A stretch of DNA of 64,000 nucleotides from Candidatus Iainarchaeum sp. (GCA_018304425.1 JAGVWE010000002.1:434001-498000), one strand, 5' to 3'. Positions 41,701-48,584 are shown, numbered from the stretch's first letter. Notes: generated by a model not told the origin, from the letters alone. A program made the numbers and translations.

Positions 41701-42153
41701 GCACACCGCACAATACTGCGCGCAACCGGTTTTCCCCCCATAGGCGTCTGTAATCCACTGGCAGCACTGCATGGTTTCCACGCAGTCGCCAGGACAGTCC
41801 AAGACGCTTTCCCCGTCCTCGCACACGCTGTTCCCGCACACGGGCTTGCAGTCCCCAGGGCAGGTGCCCGACGACTCGCTTCCATCGCATTGGCCGTTCC
41901 CGCAACTCACCATCGGGCAGTCGTTGGGGCAGTTCTTGAACGACTCGTTCTGCTCGCAGGCATAGTTGCCGCAACTGTCCGGCCCGCAATAGCAGGCCTT
42001 GGTGTTGGAGTTGCACAACGGAATGCTGTCCGTTTCTCCCGCACAGGAAACACTCCGGCATTCCTCGTCCGACCGGCAAAAAGCCGTTACACTCGTTGCC
42101 AGCACGAAAAACGCAAACGCAACCAACCAAAGCCTCGGGCCCCACATTCCCAT
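38752..42153 (-). CDS. Large surface protein with Cys-rich head, CARDB and PKD domains, Ca-binding-like motifs and C-terminal membrane helices
   Basis: A 1133-residue protein. Signal peptide VAFAFFVLATSVTA precedes a Cys-rich head of about 260 residues with repeated CGNxxCE...CPxDC units (CGNGQCDGSESSGTCPGDC, CGNSVCEDGESVLDCPGDC). A CARDB-type beta domain starts near DLVIKTAAPEKLVVNSGEKV, is interrupted by a PKD-like domain (ATPFYGVKPLNVVFDADKS), then resumes; three more PKD domains follow, with the markers YQWDFGDGATSNRV, YQWDFGDGEKAEGA and YEWDFGEEGKIRGA. A second CARDB domain, two acidic loops (DLDDNVNGYVDEGC, GVDDNGNGKADEGC) resembling MopE-type metal motifs, a last beta domain and two or three membrane helices end it. 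The TTG at 42171 could also start it; ATG at 42153 is preferred. Probable adhesin or sensor ectodomain. Confidence 0.82.
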   Translation of the reverse strand: MGMWGPRLWLVAFAFFVLATSVTAFCRSDEECRSVSCAGETDSIPLCNSNTKACYCGPDSCGNYACEQNESFKNCPNDCPMVSCGNGQCDGSESSGTCPGDCKPVCGNSVCEDGESVLDCPGDCVETMQCCQWITDAYGGKTGCAQYCAVCGDLLCNSRYGEDYASCPSDCAPPKCGDGLCEEKIGEDPTSCAQDCQAVECKSDVQCVGVGGCDYAVGQDFPAKGETVFNVCACTNGLCETTIQSEGVCGDNFCLNETCNPNSPAYCSGDCGTCKEADLVIKTAAPEKLVVNSGEKVKVNVSVDNFGAAKSSPFTVRVYLKGAEDKPLAEFKSIELPITNLAVDYANIVGYLAAEKARLRGSPGIAWLQSPFAGGVPPNAVLTATPFYGVKPLNVVFDADKSVTEGSEVMRYELDFDGDGTFDVSFQPPATQVSHAYKEAGLYVATLKAVNKEGVGGLDSVRVLVLEQPIQQVVELDTTGLCGAVTFILSIEDVRDADAKNNSKEITLQIVCRREPTPVIRASAEKGAAPLTIAFDAGKSVDEDGSIQAYQWDFGDGATSNRVEAAHTYAGNGEYEVRLRVTDNEGQVNEAKKTVVVGNEPLAVVEADKVEGLPPLAVAFSAEKSVDRDGSIQAYQWDFGDGEKAEGARVSHVFGRIGEYEVGLRVRDNDGIHGTAKQGIVAGIKPRARPRAQEKTYVNLRTVFDAAESTDDGSIASYEWDFGEEGKIRGARVTHSFKGIGVKKVGLTVTDDSGLKDAAEFEVKVFGSDFADLRAGLVAPLGATLLQNQDYDLRFEVVNSGEKEVGPFKAALFAGGLEGKPVGEAKVDGLQPLESRELAFKVNAGEQLREARYYLWVDAENENKESNEVNNVVEVSKTVSLEEVCGNDLDDNVNGYVDEGCEEAEVEVCGNGVDDNGNGKADEGCGPTEAVISGLPLQLSFERAEPVVGEEQIVRVSHPLLGDLRQATVSIVSPSGSLVKLQTDERGVARYRIEESGKYRVEAYKYTLSTGKEFNGLSQWVASQKQLMVLPAVAFGPRVLEMPLLVMVLLLLSMISMVLAYDRSQALFREELEIVKSPREIAVERGIRLGVGTGFFFVPLVFNKAFGFEAGIATAIIEIVLLYLTLHFEREKY

Positions 42154-42224
42154 TCCTTCACTCCCTGCCAATATAATGCGTCTCCCCCATTATAATGTTT
42201 TTGCCCCGCCCTGTTGCACGCCCT

Positions 42225-43766
42225 TTAAGCGGGTTTTCCCGTCCCAGTCCGCGCTGCGGCCGCGGGCTCCACACGTTTCTCCTGCTTTATGGGTATGGTA
42301 AAGCAAAAGGTAGCCCCCTTGCCCAGCTCGGATTCCACCCAAATCTTGCCTCCATGCGCTTCAATCAAGCCCTTGCAGATACTCAGCCCCAGCCCGGTTC
42401 CCTTGAATTCCTCGCTGACAGCCGACCTAACCTGGTAAAACTTCTGGAACAACTTCGGCACTTCTTCCTTGGCGATGCCGATGCCGTTGTCCGACACGCT
42501 TACCTGCACCAGTTTCCCGGCCTTTTTGGCCTCTACGCGGATCTTCCCCCTTTCCGACGTGAACTTCACGGCATTGTGGATGAGGTTGGTCAACACGCGC
42601 ATCAACGCATTCTTGTCCGCTTCAATCATGGGCACGTCCTTTCCAACCTGGATTTCCATGCGCAGCTCCTTTCGGATGGCGAACCCCATCATTTCCTGGA
42701 CCGCGTTCTTGATTACCTCCCCCACGTTCATGGACTCGCAATTCAATTGAAGCCGGCCCGATTCAATCCTCGACAGGCTCGACAGGTCCTCGATGAGGTT
42801 CTGGGAGAGGCTGATGCTCCTCGAAATGATTTCCAGGCTCTCGCGTTGCTTGCGGTTCAAGGGCCCGAAATGCTCTTCCAACAACAGCTCCAGGTAGCCC
42901 TTGATGGGCGTCAACGGCGTCTTCAACTCGTGCGTCATGATGTTGAAGAAGTCCTGCCGCGACTTCTCCTCCTGCTTGAGCTTGGCCAGGGTATCCTTGA
43001 AGCCCTGCTCTTCTTCCACCAAGTCGTTCACGTCCACGAACAGCAACTGCAACGCCGGGGGATTTCCTGCCAGCACCGAGTAATCGATGCGGTAGGCTCG
43101 GTCCTTGCCGTTCTTGGCCTTTACCCGGGCCTCGAAGCGGCCGCTCTTCCCCTTGGCCAACAGCTCCTGGCCCTGCCCAGGGCCCAGGAAGCCCAGGGCT
43201 TCCGCGTTATAGCCCAGCACCTCCGCGTTCGAGTACCTGAATTCCTCCAAGAACTCGGCATTCACCGACTCAAACCGGCCCACGCCATCCACCACGGCCA
43301 TGGCCTCGTTGGCGGCCTCAAACAGTTTCCGGTACAATTCCTGGTCAGGAGCCTCTTCCACGGTGCGCGCGATGCCGTGCACGCCCACAATCTTTTCCCC
43401 TGCCTTCATGGGCTTCGCGCTGATCTCGATGAACAAGTGCTTTCCCGCCTTGTCCACCACCGCGGTCTTATGCCCGTACACGGCTTTGCCCTTCAACACC
43501 TTCTCCAGTTCCCGCACATCCGACAGCACCCGTTCCGGCACCAGGATGCGGGTAAAGCTCTTGCCAATGAGTTCCTGCCGCTGGACGCCCAGCCGTTCCT
43601 CGGCCCGCTTGTTCAGGTACGTAAAGTTCCCGTTCTCGTCCAACTCGAAAACCGATTCGGGCGCGTTCTCCAGCAACTCCGCATGTTCTTCCCGTAACCG
43701 GGCTACTTCCGCCCGTAACCGCCCGATTTCGGCGTCCCTCTCCTGCAAGGCTTCCGCTGCCACCAT
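42225..43766 (-). CDS. PAS-domain sensor histidine kinase
   Basis: A 513-residue soluble kinase. A short N-terminal coiled coil (residues 5-30) precedes a PAS domain ([20 protein letters not shown]) and a second PAS-like domain ([19 protein letters not shown]). The HisKA box is [20 protein letters not shown] with the phospho-acceptor His, and the ATPase domain shows NLIHNAVKF (N box), VSDNGIGI (G1), [12 protein letters not shown] (G2). No membrane segment is visible, so it senses an internal signal. It faces the stand-alone CheY-like receiver across a divergent promoter region, and CheC follows, forming a probable signal unit. TATA box about 29 nt upstream. Confidence 0.92.
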   Translation of the reverse strand: MVAAEALQERDAEIGRLRAEVARLREEHAELLENAPESVFELDENGNFTYLNKRAEERLGVQRQELIGKSFTRILVPERVLSDVRELEKVLKGKAVYGHKTAVVDKAGKHLFIEISAKPMKAGEKIVGVHGIARTVEEAPDQELYRKLFEAANEAMAVVDGVGRFESVNAEFLEEFRYSNAEVLGYNAEALGFLGPGQGQELLAKGKSGRFEARVKAKNGKDRAYRIDYSVLAGNPPALQLLFVDVNDLVEEEQGFKDTLAKLKQEEKSRQDFFNIMTHELKTPLTPIKGYLELLLEEHFGPLNRKQRESLEIISRSISLSQNLIEDLSSLSRIESGRLQLNCESMNVGEVIKNAVQEMMGFAIRKELRMEIQVGKDVPMIEADKNALMRVLTNLIHNAVKFTSERGKIRVEAKKAGKLVQVSVSDNGIGIAKEEVPKLFQKFYQVRSAVSEEFKGTGLGLSICKGLIEAHGGKIWVESELGKGATFCFTIPIKQEKRVEPAAAARTGTGKPA

Positions 43767-43790
43767 TTCCCGTTCCCTCTAAAGCGTTAC

Positions 43791-43799
43791 TTATATTAA
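43791..43799 (-). promoter_or_regulatory. TATA box of the histidine kinase gene
   Basis: TTAATATAA on the minus strand centred about 29 nt before the start at 43766. A second TATA-like run, TTTATATTAC at 43810-43819, faces the CheY gene about 42 nt from its ATG. Confidence 0.45.
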
Positions 43800-43855
43800 G
43801 CGGTAGTTCTTTATATTACTAACACCGCGGAAAACCCGCCAAAAGGCCTTTACTC

Positions 43856-44212
43856 ATGCCACGCATCCTGGTCGTCGACGATTCCGGTTACACGCGGAGC
43901 ATGCTCCGTGCCGCCCTCGAAGTCGAGGGCTTCACCGACATCCTAGAGGCCTCCACCGGCAAGGAAGCCATCCAAAAGTATTCCATCAACAAACCCGACC
44001 TGGTGCTATTAGACATCGTCCTCGTCGAAATGGACGGCATCGAGGTCCTCCGCGCCATCAAGAAAATGGACGCCAACGCCAAGGTCATCATCATCAGCGC
44101 CGTCGGCCAGGAAAAATACATCAACGAAGCAAGGGCCCTCGGCGTGCTCGGCTACATCGCCAAACCCTTTTCCCCCAAGGAGCTTATCACCAAAATCCGC
44201 GAAATAATCTGA
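43856..44212 (+). CDS. CheY-like single-domain response regulator
   Basis: A 118-residue receiver domain with no output domain. Acidic pocket Asp9-Asp10 (VVDDSGYTRS), phospho-acceptor Asp53 (LVLLDIVLVEMDG), Ser81 (IIISAVG) in the Thr/Ser switch position, and Lys103 (YIAKPFSP). All catalytic residues are present. It is divergently arranged with the PAS histidine kinase and convergent with the CheC gene, so the kinase probably phosphorylates it and CheC dephosphorylates it. In archaea CheY acts on the archaellum through CheF and related adaptors; none is in the window. Confidence 0.93.
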   Translation: MPRILVVDDSGYTRSMLRAALEVEGFTDILEASTGKEAIQKYSINKPDLVLLDIVLVEMDGIEVLRAIKKMDANAKVIIISAVGQEKYINEARALGVLGYIAKPFSPKELITKIREII

Positions 44213-44239
44213 ACCCGTTTTCTCCCGCCTTTTCCCGCC

Positions 44240-44884
44240 CTAGAATATCTTTCCCTTCCGCACCAGCATCCGCCGGTCCAGGGCCTCCAGCAGCGCCCGC
44301 AACCCGAGCTCGTCGATGAACAGGATGAACTTGCCTTCGACCTCTTTTTCGCCGGGCAACAGGAAATCCGTTCCAATCACCAGGCCATACTTGATGTCCG
44401 AGTTGATCTGGCCAATCAGTTGCCCGGCGATGGCCGAGGCATCCAGGACGATCTGCGTGTTCTCCGGGGAAAACTTTTCGTCGAAAAAGTTGGCCAACGG
44501 GTTCAGGTACGCGTTGTTGAGGATGTGCGCCAACTCGATGAAGGTGCTGACATCCATTTCCTCGAGCTTCTTTGGCACCCTGCCGGCCTGCTTGTTCATC
44601 AACTCCACCAGAGCCGAAGCGGTTTTCCGCTTGAAGATGATGATGAGCACGGCCTTCTTCTGGCTGAAAATCTGGATGGGCGTGCAGGCCAGCACCTCGT
44701 GGGGGCCGCCCAGGAAAGAGGTTATCCGTTCAATGGGAATCAACTGGATGTAGGGCACGGTCAGCTTGACCGGCCGCCCGATGATGGCCGACAAGGTGTT
44801 GGTCGCCTTGGCCGACCCAAGGTTACTCACTTCCTTGAGCGTGTCCTTTTCCATGGGCGTAAGCCGGATGCTTTCCTCTTCCAT
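44240..44884 (-). CDS. CheC-like phosphatase
   Basis: A 214-residue protein of the CheC/CheX/FliY type. It opens with TLKEVSNLGSAKATNTLS, matching the CheC helix that follows a Glu-X-X-Asn motif (here EVSN), and a second copy appears later as FIELAHILNNAYLNPLANFF, where the Asn-containing helix provides another active-site candidate. Two copies are typical of CheC, which dephosphorylates CheY-P. The frame is open upstream to 45151, but that is antisense to the phosphomannomutase; the ATG at 44884 fits. It ends 27 nt after the convergent CheY gene. Confidence 0.82.
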   Translation of the reverse strand: MEEESIRLTPMEKDTLKEVSNLGSAKATNTLSAIIGRPVKLTVPYIQLIPIERITSFLGGPHEVLACTPIQIFSQKKAVLIIIFKRKTASALVELMNKQAGRVPKKLEEMDVSTFIELAHILNNAYLNPLANFFDEKFSPENTQIVLDASAIAGQLIGQINSDIKYGLVIGTDFLLPGEKEVEGKFILFIDELGLRALLEALDRRMLVRKGKIF

Positions 44885-44939
44885 GCCCAAAACCTTCGGC
44901 AATACTAGGTTTTCCCGGTTATTAAACCTGCCTTGTTCA

Positions 44940-46328
44940 TTACTCTCTTGCCTTCTCCCACTCCACTTCGGGGAACTCCCGGAGCTTGGCGAACACGGTT
45001 TCCCTGATTTCCGCCAGCTTTTCCTGGGTCTTGGCCTCGAACCGCAACGTGAGATAGGGGTTGGTGTTGCTGGCCCGCACCAGGCCCCAGGCCCCTTCCC
45101 CGAACAACACCCGGATCCCGTCCACGGTGATGGCGGGAAACCGGGCCGCAAAATGGGCCTTTACTCGTTCCACGACTTCGAACTTTTTCTCGTCCGGGCA
45201 CGGCACCTTTATCTCGTGCGTGGCGAACACCCTGGGCAGGCCTTCCAACAACGCCGAAAACGGTTTCCCCTCCCCCTCATAGTACTTGAGGAGCCGCAGC
45301 GCGGCCAACAGCGAGTCGTCGAACCCGTAATAGTCTTCGCGGAAGAACAGGTGCCCCGAAACCTCTCCCCCCAGCAACGCGTTTTCCTCCCGCATCTTCT
45401 GCTTGATGAGGGAGTGCCCGGCCTTCCACACAATGGCCTTGCCCCCATGCGCCTCGATGTCGTCGAACACGTTCTGCGAGCACTTGACTTCGCCCACGAT
45501 TTTCGCGCCCGGGCACCGCTTCAACAAGTCCCGGGCCAGCAACAACAAGAGGTTATCCGCGGTATGCGCTTGCCCCCGCTCGTCGACCACCCCAATCCGG
45601 TCTCCATCGCCGTCAAAGCCCAGGCCCAGCTCCGCCTTCTCCCGCACCACGGCCTCCTTGAGCCAAGCCAGGTTGGCCTCGACTTCTGGGTCGGGCAAGT
45701 GCGTGGGGTAACGGGAGTCCGGCTCGCAAAACAATTCCACGACCTCGCAGCCGGCTGCCCGCAACACCTTCGGGGCATACAAGCCCGCAATGCCGTTGCC
45801 CGCGTCCACGACTACCTTCGTCTTTCGCTTCAGTTTCACGCGTTTCCCGAGTTCCCGGAAATAGTCTTCGGCCACGTCTTTTTCGTCGAGTTCCCCGCTT
45901 CCCACCGCGAACTCCCCTCGTTCCGCGATTCGCCGGATTTCCTGCACGGCCTTCCCGTACACGGGCCGCGCCTCCTTTTCCGTCAACTTGAATCCATTGA
46001 ATTCCTTGGGGTTGTGGCTGCCCGTGACATTCACTCCCCCGTCAAACCCGTAATAGCAGACCGCGAAGTACATCATGGGGCTCAAGCTCAAGCCGATGTT
46101 GGTTGCCTGGCAGCCAGTGTCCCGCAGGCCCCGGATGAAAGCCGGCTTCAATTCCGCGGTGCTCTCCCGGTTGTCGCCGCCCACGCAGATGCGTTTCCCG
46201 CTCAGCCCCTGGATGTAGGTGCCGAACGCTTTTCCCAGCACCTCGGCCCCTTCCGGGGTCAAGTCCTTTCCCACGAGGCCGCGGATGTCGTACTCGCGGA
46301 AGATGTAGGGGTTCAACCTGACAGCCAT
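44940..46328 (-). CDS. Phosphomannomutase/phosphoglucomutase
   Basis: A 462-residue alpha-D-phosphohexomutase with all four domain signatures: the phosphoserine loop VTGSHNPKEFNG (Ser104), the Mg site GFDGDGDR (Asp239, 241, 243), the sugar-binding loop GEVSGH (321-326), and the phosphate-binding loop RASNTNPYLTLRFE near 418. The phosphomannomutase/phosphoglucomutase type (ManB/AlgC) interconverts hexose 6- and 1-phosphates for GDP-mannose or UDP-glucose synthesis. It would feed the glycosyltransferases in this window. A TTTTTAA box lies 28 nt upstream of its ATG and may be shared with the divergent RNA element. Confidence 0.92.
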   Translation of the reverse strand: MAVRLNPYIFREYDIRGLVGKDLTPEGAEVLGKAFGTYIQGLSGKRICVGGDNRESTAELKPAFIRGLRDTGCQATNIGLSLSPMMYFAVCYYGFDGGVNVTGSHNPKEFNGFKLTEKEARPVYGKAVQEIRRIAERGEFAVGSGELDEKDVAEDYFRELGKRVKLKRKTKVVVDAGNGIAGLYAPKVLRAAGCEVVELFCEPDSRYPTHLPDPEVEANLAWLKEAVVREKAELGLGFDGDGDRIGVVDERGQAHTADNLLLLLARDLLKRCPGAKIVGEVKCSQNVFDDIEAHGGKAIVWKAGHSLIKQKMREENALLGGEVSGHLFFREDYYGFDDSLLAALRLLKYYEGEGKPFSALLEGLPRVFATHEIKVPCPDEKKFEVVERVKAHFAARFPAITVDGIRVLFGEGAWGLVRASNTNPYLTLRFEAKTQEKLAEIRETVFAKLREFPEVEWEKARE

Positions 46329-46352
46329 ATGCCATTAGTCTCCCGGTAAGCC

Positions 46353-46359
46353 TTTTTAA
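46353..46359. promoter_or_regulatory. TATA box between the mutase gene and the structured RNA
   Basis: TTTTTAA (TTAAAAA on the minus strand) is centred 28 nt from the mutase start and about 26 nt upstream of 46382, just before the RNA's outer stem. Confidence 0.4.
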
Positions 46360-46388
46360 CCCCTCCAAGGGAGGGCATCGTAGAAGCA

Positions 46389-46591
46389 GGTAAGGGTAAA
46401 GTGTTGGAGGGAAAATCGGGGCAGAAAGTCCGAGGAAATTCTGTTACCGGCTTTTTCCGAGGAAAAGGCCGGCCTTGTCTTCCGAAGAAGGCAAGCATGC
46501 ACCCGTGGATGCGCGTTTCCCGCGATTTTTTTCCCTGCTGGGAAAGAGTCCTCCGGGGAGGAACACCCTTCCAACACCGGTAACCCTTACC
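46389..46591 (+). ncRNA. Predicted 203-nt multi-hairpin structured RNA, family unknown
   Basis: The ends close with a 9-bp stem GGTAAGGGT (46389-46397)/ACCCTTACC (46583-46591), then 8 bp GTGTTGGA (46401-46408)/TCCAACAC (46570-46577), then GGG/CCC with one bulge. Inside lie seven consecutive hairpins: 46422-46443, 46447-46472 (10 bp), 46474-46495 (9 bp, CGAA loop), 46495-46512 (weak), 46512-46524, 46530-46545 (6 bp, TGCT loop) and 46549-46562. The plus strand is favoured by a TATA-like box at 46353 and a run of T at 46607-46612 after the stem. It lacks the P4 sequences of RNase P RNA and the helix 8 sequence of SRP RNA. Strand and expression are not proven; a DNA-level element is the alternative. 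Confidence 0.5.
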
Positions 46592-46606
46592 TCGTTCTCC
46601 CATAAA

Positions 46607-46612
46607 TTTTTT
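46607..46612 (+). terminator. T-run after the structured RNA
   Basis: TTTTTT followed by GCTTCTTC, 15 nt beyond the outer stem, resembles archaeal T-rich termination signals. Confidence 0.3.
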
Positions 46613-46690
46613 GCTTCTTCGGAAACCCAACCCCTTTTTATGTAGCAAGACCGGCTTTTTTAATCCTTTCAGGCCCTTTCCTTGATTGGC

Positions 46691-46729
46691 ATGCTTGTAA
46701 TCGGTTTGACTTCTTCGATTGGCTGTGGT
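46691..46729 (+). pseudogene. Truncated duplicate of the coaE 5' end (first 13 codons)
   Basis: ATG to codon 13 encode MLVIGLTSSIGCG, matching the coaE start MLVVGLTSSIGCGKS at 46888. The final 22 nt before the breakpoint are identical (TTGACTTCTTCGATTGGCTG plus TG), the earlier ones differ mostly at third positions. Homology stops where the hairpin array begins, so the copy has no Walker A Lys and cannot make an enzyme. An in-frame readthrough of the hairpins runs to 46906. Confidence 0.75.
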
Positions 46730-46730
46730 C

Positions 46731-46847
46731 ACAGCCTTTTTGCCTTCGGCAAAAAGCCTGGGGAAAAAAGGTGGGCTGAAGCCCACAACAGCCTTTTTGC
46801 CTTCGGCAAAAAGCCTGGGGAAAAACGGGTGCCATACTTTGTATGGC
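46731..46847. repeat. Hairpin array (locus 2) inserted before coaE
   Basis: A 38-nt sequence is repeated exactly at 46731-46768 and 46788-46825 (period 57). Each copy carries a 9-bp hairpin with a TTC loop (46736-46756, 46793-46813). Between them is GTGGGC/GCCCAC (46771-46786, TGAA loop), and after them GCCATAC/GTATGGC (46831-46847, TTT loop). The 27-nt unit 46733-46759 matches 19271-19297 except for one compensatory base-pair exchange. Confidence 0.85.
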
Positions 46848-46887
46848 GCGGGCCTTTTCGTTTGGGTGAATGGGGGCGGGTCTTGAT

Positions 46888-47484
46888 ATGCTCGTCGTTG
46901 GCTTGACTTCTTCGATTGGCTGTGGCAAGTCCACGGTCGCGGGCTTCTTTCGGGAGCTGGGCGCCAAGGTCATTGACGCCGACGCCATTGTTTCCCGCCT
47001 CTACCGGGAGGATATAGCCCTCAAGAAGCGGTTGCTGGCCCACTTTGGTTCCGGCATCCTCTGCAAGGGCGGCATCGACCGGAAGGCCTTGGCCGCCATT
47101 GTCTTCAATGACCGCAGCCAACTCGAGGCCTTGAACGCCTTGGTCCACCCCGTTGTTTTGGCGGAAATCAAGGCTGGGCTGGCTTCCACCTGCGGCAAGC
47201 CCCTGGTGGTCTTGGACGTGCCCTTGCTCGTGGAGTCAACCGTGGTCCGCTTGATTGACTGCTTGGTCGTCGTCAAGTGTTCGCCGAGCCAGCAACTCGA
47301 ACGCGTCATGCACCACTTGAACCTCTCCAGGGAAGAGGCCTTGAAGCGCATTTCCGCCCAGCTCCCCTTAAGGGAAAAACTTAAATTAGCCGACTACCTC
47401 ATTGATAACAGTGGTTCCTTGAAGGACACGCGAAAGCAAGTCGAGTTCTTGTTCAACCGGTTCCTGGGGGAGGCCCAAGCATGA
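46888..47484 (+). CDS. coaE: Dephospho-CoA kinase, bacterial P-loop type
   Basis: A 198-residue P-loop kinase. Walker A region GLTSSIGCGKSTVAGFFREL, then KVIDADAIVSRLYRE (acceptor-side DAD), LVHPVVLAEI, VLDVPLLVESTVVRL and RISAQLPLREKLKLADYLID, the full order of CoaE. It phosphorylates the ribose 3'-OH of dephospho-CoA, the last step of CoA synthesis. Archaea generally use an unrelated GTP-dependent enzyme, so a bacterial-type CoaE suggests transfer. The start ATG at 46888 follows a duplicated fragment of its own 5' end and a hairpin array. The stop overlaps coaD by 4 nt. Confidence 0.9.
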   Translation: MLVVGLTSSIGCGKSTVAGFFRELGAKVIDADAIVSRLYREDIALKKRLLAHFGSGILCKGGIDRKALAAIVFNDRSQLEALNALVHPVVLAEIKAGLASTCGKPLVVLDVPLLVESTVVRLIDCLVVVKCSPSQQLERVMHHLNLSREEALKRISAQLPLREKLKLADYLIDNSGSLKDTRKQVEFLFNRFLGEAQA

Positions 47485-47972
47485 CGCAGCAGCGCATCGC
47501 CGTTTATCCTGGCACCTTTGACCCCGTCACCTTGGGCCACTTGGATGTCATCCAGCGCGCGCTCAAGCTCTTTGACGGGCTCATCGTGGCCGTGGCCGAT
47601 GGCCCGCACAAGAAACCGTTTTTCCCGCTTTCCGAGCGCCTGGCCATGGTGGAGGAGAGCGTGGCCGGCTTGGACCGCATAACGGTGAAGCCCTTGAAGG
47701 GTTTGCTGGTGGACTTTGCGCGGGAGAACCAGGCCCAGGTCGTGGTCCGCGGCCTGCGGGCAGTTTCTGACTTCGAGGACGAGTTCCAAATGGCTACCGT
47801 GAACCGGCGGCTGGGCCCGGGCCTTGAAACGGTTTTCGTGATGACGTCGGAGAAGTTCTTTTACTTGTCGAGCAGCGTGGTCCGGGAACTCGCGTTCCTG
47901 GGCGGGAACGTCGGGGACTTCGTTCCCGCGCCGGTCGCTGAGCGCCTCAAAAACCGAAGGAAGCAGGTTTAA
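47481..47972 (+). CDS. coaD: Phosphopantetheine adenylyltransferase, bacterial type
   Basis: A 163-residue nucleotidyltransferase of the bacterial CoaD type: YPGTFDPVTLGHLDVIQRAL with the TxGH motif (His20), KPLKGLLVDFA, VVRGLRAVSDFEDEFQMA and the late YLSSSVVREL. Size and motifs match bacterial CoaD, which makes dephospho-CoA from 4'-phosphopantetheine and ATP. Most archaea use a different PPAT subfamily, so this and coaE form a bacterial-type pair of consecutive pathway steps, overlapping by 4 nt. Upstream steps of CoA synthesis are not in the window. Confidence 0.93.
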   Translation: MTQQRIAVYPGTFDPVTLGHLDVIQRALKLFDGLIVAVADGPHKKPFFPLSERLAMVEESVAGLDRITVKPLKGLLVDFARENQAQVVVRGLRAVSDFEDEFQMATVNRRLGPGLETVFVMTSEKFFYLSSSVVRELAFLGGNVGDFVPAPVAERLKNRRKQV

Positions 47973-48004
47973 ATAGGGGTTCCCCCCCTTACTCGTGCGT
48001 AAAC

Positions 48005-48012
48005 TTTATATA
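48005..48012 (+). promoter_or_regulatory. TATA box of the pilin gene
   Basis: TTTATATA lies about 62 nt before the pilin ATG, implying a leader of about 35-40 nt, longer than for most genes here; the leader ends with an AGGAGGG ribosome-binding site. Confidence 0.6.
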
Positions 48013-48070
48013 CCTCAAAGGTGTTATTGGTAGCATTACAATTCGCCTTTCAGGAACCAATAGGAGGGAC

Positions 48071-48568
48071 ATGATGGAGCATAGAGGTCAATCAGCGTTG
48101 GAATACTTAATGACCTATGGCTGGGCACTGGTCGTCATCGTGATAGCCGTTGCCGCCTTGGTGATACTACTTAACCCGAGCCAAATACAGGGAAACAGGT
48201 GTGACACAAAACTGGGGCCCTTTGCCTTGTCCGCAGAGTCATCGGTTCTGACAAATAAAGCCACCTTTGTTTTGACAAACGGACTAGGTGTTTCAATAAA
48301 TTATATGGACTTTGAGCTTTCAGGCACAGATAACGGTGCCGCCGAAACCTGGTTTCCGTTCGATACTGCTGGGACCTGTAATGATGCAACGTTAGCCCCT
48401 AATGTTACCGGAAATTATACCTGTAACTTTACCGCAGGCAATACAATAGGTTCGGGCGACCAATACGATATGACGGTCAAATTGCGGTACGCCACGCCAA
48501 ACGTTGGACAAGCAGCAGTAGCTGACCGACCAGTTGTAACAGCCAAGTGCACGGGAAAAGTCGTATAA
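48071..48568 (+). CDS. Class III signal-peptide pilin (major pilin candidate)
   Basis: A 165-residue pilin. The N-terminus GQSALEYLMTYGWALVVIVI is the hallmark of archaeal class III prepilins: a short basic leader (MMEHRG) cut before a Gln-Ser-Ala-Leu-Glu-Tyr hydrophobic helix. The mature part is a beta-rich head with four Cys and several N-x-S/T sites (NVTGNYTCNFTAGN), so glycosylation is likely. It has a strong AGGAGGG site and a longer leader than its neighbours, as expected of a highly expressed protein. Its coding DNA is noticeably richer in A/T than the flanking genes. It lies beside the TadA/B/C-like motor operon. Confidence 0.9.
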   Translation: MMEHRGQSALEYLMTYGWALVVIVIAVAALVILLNPSQIQGNRCDTKLGPFALSAESSVLTNKATFVLTNGLGVSINYMDFELSGTDNGAAETWFPFDTAGTCNDATLAPNVTGNYTCNFTAGNTIGSGDQYDMTVKLRYATPNVGQAAVADRPVVTAKCTGKVV

Positions 48569-48584
48569 GCGGCTTATTCCCTCC

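Noticed and set aside
42195..43697. Long rightward frame antisense to the histidine kinase
   Set aside because: The kinase frame contains all HK motifs; the other frame has no recognisable pattern.
44766..46349. Long rightward frame antisense to the phosphomannomutase
   Set aside because: The leftward frame holds all phosphohexomutase signatures; GC-rich DNA leaves antisense frames open by chance.
46389..46591. Identification of the structured element as RNase P RNA or SRP RNA
   Set aside because: The closing stem suggested RNase P, but the sequence between the inner and outer 3' arms is only CGGTA, with no room for the conserved 3' strand of P4, and no GAGGAAAGTCC-type block is present in place. 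The SRP helix 8 sequence is also missing.
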